A stretch of 64,000 nt of DNA from Pacificispira sp033344895 (GTDB lineage Bacteria > Pseudomonadota > Alphaproteobacteria > UBA8366 > Aestuariispiraceae): positions 124,001 through 188,000 of the forward strand of contig OZ245920.1 in NCBI GenBank assembly GCA_965229685.1. The letters run 5' to 3'. The notes under the pieces were generated by a model, which searched no databases, was not told the DNA's origin, and saw only the letters and a list, made by a program, of their open reading frames with translations. A program made the translations under genes and the position numbers. Below, in pieces: positions 26,625 through 34,724 of this stretch (its first letter is position 1; every line of letters starts with the position of its first letter).

Positions 26625-27901
26625 CCCCGCTTCCGGAATCGCATGGCGAAAAAGCCATCCATCCCGCCCTGCTCAGCCAGCATGGCAGGGTGCGTCCTCA
26701 GACATCCATCCGCCGTCACGGCCCCGGGAAAGTCCGGCAGTTCCGACGGAGTGATGGGCCAGGCCTCCAGGTCGCTCAGGGCGCTCAGAGCCGCGTGGAG
26801 TCCGGGGCCTTCGGCACGCTGAAGCGAACATGTTGCCGCAACCAGCACTCCGCCCGGCTTCAGCATCGCGACCGATGCGGCGGCCAGGCGACGCTGCAGG
26901 TCGGCCAGTTTCGCGACGTCCCCGGGGCCGCGCCGATGCGCAATTTCGGGATGGCGGCGCAGTGTGCCGGTCGCACTGCAGGGGGCGTCCAGAAGAACGG
27001 CATCCCCCGGCTCTGACGGCTGCCATTGCGTGGCATCCGCCGTAACCACGGTTGCGGAAAGATTCAGCCGTTCGAGATTCTCCGACAATCGCGCCAGACG
27101 CGGTTTCGACCGGTCGACGGCCGTCACCGCCGCCCCCGCTGCTGCCAATTGAGCCGTCTTGCCGCCCGGCGCCGCGCAAAGATCTATGACCCGCCGCCCG
27201 GCCACATCTCCCAAGAGTTGGACCGGCAGCGCCGCGGCCGTATCCTGAATCCACCAGGTGCCTTCCGCATAGCCGGGCAGGGCCGTCACATCGCCGGCGC
27301 GGGTCAGGCGGACCGTGTCCTGTCCGATCCGGACACCCCCCAGCTCCGACGCAAGCGCGTCGGCCCGTCCCGGGCAGGTCAGGTCGGTCGGCGGTTCCTG
27401 CAAATGAGCATCGGCGATGGCGGTGGCGACCTCGCGACCGAATTGTGCTTCCCAATCTTCACGGAGCCATGCCGGTGTGTTCGCGCGGGTGGCCGCATCC
27501 TGGGCGAGGAGGGCCGCCTTCTCCCGCACCGCGCGGCGCAGGATCGCGTTCACCAGCCCCGCCAGCTTCGCCATCCCTTCCTGACGCGTCAGTTCGACCG
27601 ACGCATCGACCGCGGCATGGGCCGGCGTATCCAGAAACAGCAGCTGCGCCAGACCGATGCGCAGGACGTGACGAATGCGCCGGGCCCGACCCTGCGGCGG
27701 CCGTTCCATCAACAGGTCGGTCAGGACATCCAACTGGCCGAGCCGGCGCAGAACCGTCAAGGCGGTCAGTCGCGCGAAACCCCGGTCCCGTGGCTCCAGC
27801 CCGGTCAGGGCGTCGGTGCATTCATCCAGCCCGCGGTCGCGATCCAGAACCGATTCCAGCATGGAAAGTGCGGCCCGTCGGGCGGCGATTCCGTCGCTCA
27901 T
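26621..27901 (-). CDS. rsmB: 16S rRNA (cytosine-5) methyltransferase, RsmB family
   Basis: The 426-residue product has an N-terminal NusB-like RNA-binding helical domain (about residues 1-140, with AHAAVDASVELTRQ). A Rossmann methyltransferase domain follows, with SAM motif I DLCAAPGGKTAQLAA. The catalytic cysteines are in LLDAPCSATGTLRRHP (motif IV) and AATCSLQRAEG (motif VI, TCS). RsmB makes m5C967 in 16S rRNA. The start overlaps the stop of the metallopeptidase gene as ATGA, so the two form an operon. It is slightly diverged in motif VI compared with the usual TCSxxxxEN, ending EGP rather than EN. Confidence 0.9.
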   Translation of the reverse strand: MSDGIAARRAALSMLESVLDRDRGLDECTDALTGLEPRDRGFARLTALTVLRRLGQLDVLTDLLMERPPQGRARRIRHVLRIGLAQLLFLDTPAHAAVDASVELTRQEGMAKLAGLVNAILRRAVREKAALLAQDAATRANTPAWLREDWEAQFGREVATAIADAHLQEPPTDLTCPGRADALASELGGVRIGQDTVRLTRAGDVTALPGYAEGTWWIQDTAAALPVQLLGDVAGRRVIDLCAAPGGKTAQLAAAGAAVTAVDRSKPRLARLSENLERLNLSATVVTADATQWQPSEPGDAVLLDAPCSATGTLRRHPEIAHRRGPGDVAKLADLQRRLAAASVAMLKPGGVLVAATCSLQRAEGPGLHAALSALSDLEAWPITPSELPDFPGAVTADGCLRTHPAMLAEQGGMDGFFAMRFRKRG

Positions 27902-28323
27902 GGCGTTTCCTCCGCGGCATCGTCCGCTTCGGCGGCGTCTTCGATCGCGTGCATGTCTTCGTCGCTGAGCCCGAAGTGATGGCCGATCTCATGGATCAGC
28001 ACGTGCCGCACCAGATGTTCGAAATCCTCCTCCGTCTCGCACCAGTAATCCAGCAACGGTCGTCGGTATAGGTAGATCATGTCGATACCCGGGGTCGGGT
28101 CGGCGACGGATTTCCGGCTCATATCGACGCCGTGATACAGCCCCATCAGGTCAAACGGGGAGTCGAGCTCCAATGCGTCGACCGTCTCGTCGTCCGGAAA
28201 ATCCTGAATCCGGAACAGGATGTCGCCGAGGTGCCGGCGAAAGGCATCCGGCAGTTCGGCCAACTGACGGTTGGCGATGGCTTCTATATCGTCCAGGCTG
28301 GGTGGCAGGGTGAATTGGGTCAT
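27898..28323 (-). CDS. Metallopeptidase family protein (DUF1025-type minimal zincin)
   Basis: The ATG at 28323 gives a 141-residue protein. It has the zincin motif HEIGHHFGLSDED near residue 110, where two His, the catalytic Glu and a later Asp would bind zinc. It fits the small 'acetylglutamate kinase-associated' or DUF1025 metallopeptidase family of about 120-140 residues, widespread in alphaproteobacteria and actinobacteria and of unknown substrate. The C-terminal tail is acidic. It precedes and overlaps rsmB by four bases. It diverges from phhB, 61 bases away. Confidence 0.88.
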   Translation of the reverse strand: MTQFTLPPSLDDIEAIANRQLAELPDAFRRHLGDILFRIQDFPDDETVDALELDSPFDLMGLYHGVDMSRKSVADPTPGIDMIYLYRRPLLDYWCETEEDFEHLVRHVLIHEIGHHFGLSDEDMHAIEDAAEADDAAEETP

Positions 28324-28384
28324 CGGCGTGATATACCCCCACACTTCCCCCGCGTCAGCCCCAAGCAGTAAGGAGGAATGGTCC

Positions 28385-28687
28385 ATGGCCACGAAATTGA
28401 CCGCGACGGAACGGAAAACGGCTCTGGCGGACCTGCCGGAATGGCAGACCGTGGAGGACCGCGATGCGATCCGGCGCAGCTTCCGGTTCAAGACCTTCAA
28501 TCAGGCCTTCGGTTTCATGGCCCACGCCGCGATGCAGGCCGAAAAACTCGACCATCATCCGGAATGGTTCAATGTCTACAACAAGGTGGATGTCGTGCTG
28601 ACGACCCATGATTGCGATGGTCTGTCGGAACTTGATGTGAAACTGGCCCGGTTCATGGATAAGGCGGCGGCCCGATACGCGGTCTGA
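28385..28687 (+). CDS. phhB: 4a-hydroxytetrahydrobiopterin dehydratase
   Basis: The ATG at 28385 follows a strong AAGGAGGAAT sequence. The 100-residue product is pterin-4a-carbinolamine dehydratase, which recycles the pterin cofactor of phenylalanine hydroxylase. The active-site motif is visible as EKLDHHPEWFNVYNKVDVVL (paired His and the HPEW signature), followed by TTHDCDGLSELD. The length is typical. No phenylalanine hydroxylase gene is near, so it may also serve as a molybdopterin- or regulatory-type paralogue; the dehydratase role is the default. Confidence 0.95.
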   Translation: MATKLTATERKTALADLPEWQTVEDRDAIRRSFRFKTFNQAFGFMAHAAMQAEKLDHHPEWFNVYNKVDVVLTTHDCDGLSELDVKLARFMDKAAARYAV

Positions 28688-28700
28688 CGGAGACAGGGGC

Positions 28701-29681
28701 CTAGTGGCGCGCCCGAAGGAAGGCGGCCCCGTCGGTCAGCGCCGTCATGGCGGCGTCGACGCTGTGGCTCATATGCAGAAAGCCATGCAGCACGCCCTCG
28801 ACCTGCTGATGCTCGGCAATGCCGCCTGCCTCCACGACGGCGGCGGTCAGGGCGCGGCTATCATCGGCCAGCGGATCCATGGCAACCTCCAGCACGAAGA
28901 GCGGTGGCAACCCGGAAAGATCATTGGCCAGGATGTCGAAGCGCGGGTCGGTCATGTCGGACGGATTCTCGAAAAGGCACTCCCGGAAGAAGGCCAGATC
29001 GGCGGCACTCAGCCCGTCCTCGGCGCCGCCCCACAGCCGGCGTGATGCCGAATCACGCAATCCATAGGATCCATAATAGAGAAGGGCTGCGCGCGCCGCG
29101 TCGATGCGCCCCTGACGTTTCATGTGCAGCAGGACCGACATGGACATGTTTGCACCCGCGGAATCGCCCCCCAGGGCGATGCGGTCCGGATCCAGCCCGT
29201 GGGCTGTGCCCTGGTCCAGTATCCAGTCGGCGGCGGCGCAGCACTCGTCCTGCGGCTGTGGGAATTTCGCTTCCGGCGCCAGGTGATAGTCGACACCCAG
29301 CACGCACCAGCCGCTTTTCTGAGCCAGAATCCGCATGATGCGATCATGGGTGTCGAGATTACCCACGATCCAGCCGCCGCCATGCAGGTAGATCAGCACC
29401 GGCGACGGATCGGCCTGACGCTGGGTCGGACGATGAAGACGCGCGGGAATGTCCCGGTAAGGGCCGGGCAGGAACAAATCCGTGGTTTCCACCATGGTCG
29501 GTGCGCCCGTGTTCCAATGCGCCCTGTTTGCGTTGTACTGCAGGCGCTGCGCCGCCAGGTCCTTCGGGTCGACGTCCTGAAGACCGTGCGCTTGGGCCGT
29601 TTCCGCCGCGATCCGTGCCTCGACCTTCAGCGCCTCGGCCATTTGCGGATCCAGGCGCGACCACACATCCAGCTTTCCCAT
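28701..29681 (-). CDS. Alpha/beta hydrolase, hormone-sensitive lipase family
   Basis: The 326-residue protein carries the HSL-family oxyanion motif YLHGGGWIVGNLDTHD near residue 98 and the nucleophile elbow GGDSAGANMSMS near residue 168. Asp and His of the triad lie in MDPLADD and VLHGFLHMS near the C-terminus. Such cytosolic enzymes hydrolyse short-chain acyl esters. The N-terminal 70 residues form the usual helical cap region. It is on the minus strand between convergent phhB and the EVE gene, 21 bases from the latter, and may share its transcript. Confidence 0.9.
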   Translation of the reverse strand: MGKLDVWSRLDPQMAEALKVEARIAAETAQAHGLQDVDPKDLAAQRLQYNANRAHWNTGAPTMVETTDLFLPGPYRDIPARLHRPTQRQADPSPVLIYLHGGGWIVGNLDTHDRIMRILAQKSGWCVLGVDYHLAPEAKFPQPQDECCAAADWILDQGTAHGLDPDRIALGGDSAGANMSMSVLLHMKRQGRIDAARAALLYYGSYGLRDSASRRLWGGAEDGLSAADLAFFRECLFENPSDMTDPRFDILANDLSGLPPLFVLEVAMDPLADDSRALTAAVVEAGGIAEHQQVEGVLHGFLHMSHSVDAAMTALTDGAAFLRARH

Positions 29682-29702
29682 CGGGGCCTCCGCAGATTCG
29701 CG

Positions 29703-30128
29703 TCAGGACGGATCGGTGTCGCCCATCCTGCAGATCAGGTTCCAGGCATCCTGCGGGATCGGCATGACCGACAGGCGCGATTGCTTGATCAGCGGCAGGT
29801 CTTCCAGCGCGGGTTCCGCCTTGATGTCCGCCAGGGTCACCGGTTTGGTGAAGGGGCGAACGGCCTTGACCGTGACCATGCCGAACCGGCCCTTCGGATC
29901 GGTCGGATCGGGATGGTACTCCTCGATCACCTCGACAATGCCGACAATCTGCTTTTCGTTGACGGAATGATAGAAGAAGCCGCGGTCACCGACCTTCATG
30001 GCCTTCATGTTGTTCGACGCCTGGTAGTTCCGGACGCCGTCCCACCCTTCACCGACATCGCCCTTGGCGACCTGATCGTCCCAGCCCCAGGTTCCGGGTT
30101 CGGATTTGAACAGCCACAGGTTCGGCAT
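29703..30128 (-). CDS. EVE domain protein
   Basis: The ATG at 30128 (MPNLWLFKSEPGTWGWDDQ) gives 141 residues, the normal length of the EVE (PUA-like) family. Typical features are FKSEP near the N-terminus, GVRNYQASNNMKAMKVGDRGFFYHS and the C-terminal LIKQSRLSVMPIP. EVE domains bind modified bases in DNA or RNA; stand-alone bacterial forms resemble human THYN1. Its neighbours are metabolic and transport genes rather than defence genes, so a housekeeping role is more likely here. The MFS gene ends just upstream (30130), with one base between. Confidence 0.93.
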   Translation of the reverse strand: MPNLWLFKSEPGTWGWDDQVAKGDVGEGWDGVRNYQASNNMKAMKVGDRGFFYHSVNEKQIVGIVEVIEEYHPDPTDPKGRFGMVTVKAVRPFTKPVTLADIKAEPALEDLPLIKQSRLSVMPIPQDAWNLICRMGDTDPS

Positions 30129-30129
30129 T

Positions 30130-31437
30130 CTAGGCTCCCTGATTGATGTGTGCGGTCGGGGCAGCGTAGCGACGCGCCGCCAGGATGGAAAGAACGCTGC
30201 CGAGGGCGGCATAACAGGAACAGAAGATCGCGATTTCGGCGACGGACCAGTTCCAGTCGAACATCCAGCCCAGGATCGGCGGGGCGGCGGCGCTGGAGAA
30301 CACCATCAACGCCGTCATCAGGGCCTTGATCTCGCCCAGGTAGCGCGTGCCGTAGCTTTCTGCCCACAGGGCGACCTGGATCACCGATGTCATGCCGGCG
30401 GTCAGGCCGGACATCGCCATGAAGACCGGCGCGGTCCAACTGCCGTCGCCATAGGCCAGGGTCAGTGTTCCGACAATGGTCGGCGGCAGGAACAGCGGCA
30501 GGGCCGCTGCCGCGCCCTTCCGGTCGATCAGTGCGCCGATCAGCAATCCGGACGGGATGCTGGCCAGGGCATAGAAGACGATGCTTTCGGCCCAGATGAC
30601 GGTACCCCAGCCCTTTGTTTCGGCAATTCGAACGCCATGCAGCAGCAGGCCGGTCACAATGAAGCTTGGGGCCAGAAGGCCGGGCAGGAAGATGTAGAAG
30701 CGCGCATCGCGCAGGACTTCACGGCGCCGCCAATGCCGCGACGGCAGCCGCGCCTTACCGTCCAGCGGGGCGGTCGGGGCGCTGGGAATCGGCTTTGCGG
30801 GAACGGCGGGCGCCTCGCTTTCGTCCAGCTCCCGCTTGTAGGCCTCGTACCGTGCACCATGCCCGCGCAGCAGCAGCATCGCGATGGGCAACATGACCAG
30901 CAGGTAGATTGCCGACAGGCCGTACCATGTTTCCCGCCAGCCGAAGGCGGCGATGGCGGCGACGCCGATTACCGGAAAGATCGCCTCCCCGATCGGGAAA
31001 CCGTAGGACCCGAAAGCCACCGCCTTGCCACGCCCGATCCGGCTGTACCGGCCCAGACTGTGCCCCATCGTATGGCTCATCAGGCCCTGCCCTGTCTGCC
31101 GCAGCAGAAAGACCGCGAAGAACAGGGTGACCGGTCCTGCAATCGACCCCATGGCGGCGCAGGCGACGGCGCAGGCCGGTAGCAGGCAGATTGTCCAGCG
31201 GCGCAGGTCGATGCGGTCGATGATGCCGCCCGTATAGACGATCAGCGCCGCGGACATCAGCGTGCCCAGGCCGTAGATTGTCCCGAACTCGCCGTCGGTC
31301 AGTCCGAACTCGCGGCGAATCTCGCCGCCGGACAGGGATATGAAGTAGGTCTGACCGAAGCTCGATGCGAAGGCCACGAACAGGCCGTAGAAAGCCAGGC
31401 GGGGGTCTGCCCGCAGAAAATCCAGAGCACCGCGCAT
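30130..31437 (-). CDS. MFS transporter
   Basis: A 435-residue, twelve-helix major facilitator. The cytoplasmic loop after helix 2 has GGIIDRIDLRRW, a variant of the family motif, and the centre is a long polar loop (residues about 205-240). The N-terminus reads FVAFASSFGQTYFISLSGGEIR, a pattern seen in a conserved alphaproteobacterial MFS subgroup. Substrate unknown. It is followed by the EVE gene with no real gap and preceded by the DksA-like gene, so all three may share a transcript from the region of 33328. Confidence 0.88.
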   Translation of the reverse strand: MRGALDFLRADPRLAFYGLFVAFASSFGQTYFISLSGGEIRREFGLTDGEFGTIYGLGTLMSAALIVYTGGIIDRIDLRRWTICLLPACAVACAAMGSIAGPVTLFFAVFLLRQTGQGLMSHTMGHSLGRYSRIGRGKAVAFGSYGFPIGEAIFPVIGVAAIAAFGWRETWYGLSAIYLLVMLPIAMLLLRGHGARYEAYKRELDESEAPAVPAKPIPSAPTAPLDGKARLPSRHWRRREVLRDARFYIFLPGLLAPSFIVTGLLLHGVRIAETKGWGTVIWAESIVFYALASIPSGLLIGALIDRKGAAAALPLFLPPTIVGTLTLAYGDGSWTAPVFMAMSGLTAGMTSVIQVALWAESYGTRYLGEIKALMTALMVFSSAAAPPILGWMFDWNWSVAEIAIFCSCYAALGSVLSILAARRYAAPTAHINQGA

Positions 31438-31441
31438 GAGA

Positions 31442-31792
31442 TCAGGAACCGCCTACACAATCGACACAGGTTTGAATGGCGGGATCCAGTTCCAGACGCT
31501 TCCTGGGGATGTCCTCGTCACAGACCACGCAATATCCGTAGTCGCCACTGTCGATCCGGGACAGGGCCGCGCGGATGCGGGCCTCTTCCGCCTTGCGGCG
31601 CTGTTCCGTCGCCAGGGCCATTGCCTGTCCCTGCAGCGCGTCCATCCGGGACAGCCGGCCGACGGACTGCTGATCCAGCGTCACAGGCGCGCGGGCCTCC
31701 TTGGTCGACGCATCCAGCGCCGCCAGTTCCGCCAGGCGATCCGCCAGCAACTTCCGGAAATGATCCAGGTCCAGGGGGCGATCTTCACTCAT
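31442..31792 (-). CDS. TraR/DksA-type zinc finger protein
   Basis: The ATG at 31792 starts a 116-residue protein. The N-terminal part is a coiled-coil hairpin (about residues 8-80) and the C-terminus has the four-cysteine finger YCVVCDEDIPRKRLELDP followed by TCVDC. The architecture is that of short DksA/TraR proteins that enter the RNA polymerase secondary channel. The acidic tip residues of true DksA (DxxDxA) are not evident: the hairpin tip reads ALDASTKEARAPVTLDQQ. It may therefore be a DksA-like protein with altered activity. It lies between two MFS genes on the same strand. Confidence 0.85.
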   Translation of the reverse strand: MSEDRPLDLDHFRKLLADRLAELAALDASTKEARAPVTLDQQSVGRLSRMDALQGQAMALATEQRRKAEEARIRAALSRIDSGDYGYCVVCDEDIPRKRLELDPAIQTCVDCVGGS

Positions 31793-31807
31793 CACCCGCC
31801 ACGCCTA

Positions 31808-33328
31808 TCATGCGCCGCCGGACCTGTCTCGTCCCTTTCCGTCATCACTGTCGGGATCGGCCGTCGCTTCCGGGGCCGCGGCTTCATCGTCGGATGCCCC
31901 GGTTTCGTCCGGGGTGACTTCCGGTAGATCGTCCCAGGTCTCCGATGCATCGGCTTCGGGGGTGCCTTCGGGCTGAACCGCATCGGGCGGTGGGGCGTCG
32001 CCGTCAATCAGATCGGCATCCTGCTCCGTTTCCGGCCATTCGACTTCCGGGTTCAGGGCTGTGGTCGCGACGACGGTCATGCGCGAGTCGACCGCAACAA
32101 AGCTGCCCTGTTCCTCGGCCGCGATGGCCGGGCGGCGGGACATCCGGTACAGGCCGAAGATCACAAAGATCACATTCACCGCGATCAGGGCCCAGAAATA
32201 GCCCGGCGTTCCGACCAGATCCATCGCCAGACCGGCGATGCTCGGCCCGACCATGGCGCCCAAACCGTTCGCCATGATCAAAGTCGAACTGGCTGCAACC
32301 ATCTGCTTGGTCGTCAGATGGTCGTTGGTATGCGCGATACACAATGAATAGAGCGGCAGGGCCATGCCGCCGAAGACCAGGGCCACCAGCAGCAGGATGT
32401 TGGCGTCGTTCAGGATGCTGCTGCCGTCGAAACTGTAGAATCGCTGATAGGTCTGTAGCTGGTTCAGGGCAGCCGGGTCCTGGAAGAACAGTCCGAAGAT
32501 GCCGACGCCGACACAGGCCGCGACGACACAGACGATGACCGTACGCCGGTCGAAAATGTCCGACAGCTTGCCGATCGGCCAGGTGAACAGAAATCCACCG
32601 ACAAAGATCGCCGTCATGAACAGCGATGCGAACTCGGTGCCATACATCTTGAAGCCATAGGCCGGTCCCATGCCGATCAGGATGCCGGCGGTCATTCCGA
32701 CCAGGACCATGCCGATCGTGCCGAGCGGCGACACCTTGTACAGGCGAAGCGGGCCGAGTGATTCCGGTGCCTCGAAATCCGGCGCGCGCGCTGCGGAGAC
32801 GAGTACCGGCACCGCCGCCAGGGAGATCAGCACCGACACCACGGTAAACAGTTCGAAGTTGGCCGGGTCGTAAAGGTTCAGCAGCAACTGACCACCGGCG
32901 ACGCCCAGAGAACTGACCACCAGATAGATGGCCAGCATCTGGCCCCGCGTGTCGTTGGTCGCCTTCTCGTTCAGCCAGCTCTCGACGACGATATAAAGAC
33001 CGGCATAGGACACGCCCGTCAGTACGCGCATCGCGGTCCAGACATAGGGATCGATGAACAGCGGATAGATCAGGATCGTCAGGGAGGCCAGCGCCGTCAG
33101 GGCGCCGAAGACCCGGACATGACCGACGCGCGCCATCATCTTCGGCACGATGATCGACCCGATGAAGAAGCCCAGGAAATAGCCCGCCATCACCAGGCCG
33201 GTCAGCGTGTTCCCGAAATCCTCGACCTGGGTGCGAACGCCGACCAGCGATCCGCCAAGACCGTTGCCGATCATGATCAGTGTCAGCCCCAGAAACAGGG
33301 CCCAGCTCAATTTCAGGGCGGTCATCAT
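31808..33328 (-). CDS. MFS transporter with acidic C-terminal tail
   Basis: The start is taken at 33328 (MMTALKLSWALF), behind a purine-rich GAAAGGG sequence; 33325 is equally possible. The 506-residue protein has twelve hydrophobic segments. It resembles YcaD/UMF-type carriers, with LIMIGNGLGGSLVGVRTQ in helix 1 and VPKMMARVGHVRVFG after helix 2. About 100 residues follow the last helix; they are rich in Asp, Glu and Pro (EADASETWDDLPEVTPDE) and predicted disordered. The tail is unusual for the family and may bind a partner or be a drifted extension. Substrate unknown. Confidence 0.87.
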   Translation of the reverse strand: MMTALKLSWALFLGLTLIMIGNGLGGSLVGVRTQVEDFGNTLTGLVMAGYFLGFFIGSIIVPKMMARVGHVRVFGALTALASLTILIYPLFIDPYVWTAMRVLTGVSYAGLYIVVESWLNEKATNDTRGQMLAIYLVVSSLGVAGGQLLLNLYDPANFELFTVVSVLISLAAVPVLVSAARAPDFEAPESLGPLRLYKVSPLGTIGMVLVGMTAGILIGMGPAYGFKMYGTEFASLFMTAIFVGGFLFTWPIGKLSDIFDRRTVIVCVVAACVGVGIFGLFFQDPAALNQLQTYQRFYSFDGSSILNDANILLLVALVFGGMALPLYSLCIAHTNDHLTTKQMVAASSTLIMANGLGAMVGPSIAGLAMDLVGTPGYFWALIAVNVIFVIFGLYRMSRRPAIAAEEQGSFVAVDSRMTVVATTALNPEVEWPETEQDADLIDGDAPPPDAVQPEGTPEADASETWDDLPEVTPDETGASDDEAAAPEATADPDSDDGKGRDRSGGA

Positions 33329-33585
33329 GGCGCGGCCCTTTCCAGATTGGGTATCGATCCGTAACGCGGCGGCCATATGCGCGCTCATGGCCCGCGACGC
33401 CAGCAAAAATTTCGTGTCCGTCCATCACGGATTCCGGATTGTCCCGAACCGTCGGTCCCACAGGCCCGTCATGACGCGCAATATTGAAAACGGCACCATG
33501 CGCGTCCAACTGGGACGGAGGCTTTCCGAAATGCGCGCCGCATCCTATCGTGCCGGTCGCCGTTCTTTGTCCGACAGGAGCATAC

Positions 33586-34713
33586 ATGCACATCGCCAGC
33601 AATTTCGACTCCGGCAACATTGAAATCGTATCGGCGGAGGATCCGCAGGACATTCGCCTGAAGATCCGGCCGGATATCGGCGAAGACGGATTCTTCCAAT
33701 GGTTCCATTTCCGGGTCAGCGGCGTGGCCGGGGAGTCCCTGGTCATCCACATCGTCAATGCCGGCGATGCGTCCTACACGAAGGGCTGGGAGGATTACCG
33801 TGCCTGTGTTTCTTCGGATCGCGACAGTTGGGTTCGGACCGACACCAGCTACAAGGACGGGGTTCTGACGATCCGTCATCTGGCAGAGGCGGATTCCCTG
33901 TATTTCGCCTATTTCGCCCCGTATTCGCGCGAACGGCATCGCGACCTGATCGCTGCCTGCCAGTCGCAGCCCAACTGCCGACACGCTGTGCTGGGCGAAA
34001 CCCTCGACGGCGAAGAACTGGATCTACTGGTGATCGGGGACGGTGACCCCAGGAAGAAGAGCGTATGGACCATTGCCCGTCAGCACCCCGGCGAAAGCAT
34101 GGCGGAGTGGTGCATGGAAGGTTTTCTGACGCGCCTGCTGGACCGCAATGATCCTGTCGGCCGTGAGGTCCTGGCGCAGGCCAATGTCTATGCCATTCCC
34201 AACATGAATCCGGATGGCAGCCGCCGAGGACATTTGCGCACCAACGCCAAGGGCATCAACCTGAACCGCGAATGGGACAAGGCGTCGATGGAGAACAGCC
34301 CGGAAGTTTATCTGACGCTCCAGGCGATGGACAGGGCCGGTCTGCACTTCTGTCTCGACATGCATGGCGACGAGGGTCTGCCCTACAACTTCATCGCCGG
34401 GGCGGATGCGGTACCCTCCGCGACGCAGAAAATGATCGATCTTCGTGTCGCCTATGAAGATGCGCTGAAACGCGCTAATCCCGATTTCCAGACGGAGCAC
34501 GGCTATCCGACGGCCGCACCGGGCAAGGCGAACCTTTCGATGTGCTCCGCCCAACTGGCAGAGCGGTTCGGAGCCCTTTCCATGACCCTGGAAATGCCGT
34601 TCAAGGACAATGCGAATGCGCCGGACCCGATCAATGGCTGGTCGATCGCGCGCAGTCGCCTGATGGGGGCCGCGCAGTTGGACGCCCTCTATGCGGTCAT
34701 AGGCGATCTCTAA
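33586..34713 (+). CDS. M14-type zinc carboxypeptidase, cytosolic-CPase-like
   Basis: The ATG at 33586 follows CAGGAG. The 375-residue product has an N-terminal beta-sandwich domain of about 120 residues, then an M14 carboxypeptidase domain. Zinc ligands and active-site residues are visible: His and Glu in RQHPGESMAEW, NPDGSRRGHLRTNAKGINLN (family signature around the Arg and Asn substrate contacts), His in CLDMHGDEG, and the catalytic Glu in SMTLEMPFKD. This two-domain form matches the bacterial relatives of cytosolic carboxypeptidases. There is no signal peptide, so it acts in the cytosol. The permease gene follows 11 bases later. Confidence 0.92.
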   Translation: MHIASNFDSGNIEIVSAEDPQDIRLKIRPDIGEDGFFQWFHFRVSGVAGESLVIHIVNAGDASYTKGWEDYRACVSSDRDSWVRTDTSYKDGVLTIRHLAEADSLYFAYFAPYSRERHRDLIAACQSQPNCRHAVLGETLDGEELDLLVIGDGDPRKKSVWTIARQHPGESMAEWCMEGFLTRLLDRNDPVGREVLAQANVYAIPNMNPDGSRRGHLRTNAKGINLNREWDKASMENSPEVYLTLQAMDRAGLHFCLDMHGDEGLPYNFIAGADAVPSATQKMIDLRVAYEDALKRANPDFQTEHGYPTAAPGKANLSMCSAQLAERFGALSMTLEMPFKDNANAPDPINGWSIARSRLMGAAQLDALYAVIGDL

Positions 34714-34724
34714 GGACAAACATC

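Noticed and set aside
29703..30128. EVE protein as part of a defence system
   Set aside because: EVE domains occur in defence islands, but here all neighbours are metabolic or transport genes and the protein has the stand-alone housekeeping form.
32004..33758. 584-codon minus-strand frame overlapping the MFS gene
   Set aside because: Out-of-frame shadow of the MFS coding sequence; low-complexity translation and no ribosome site.
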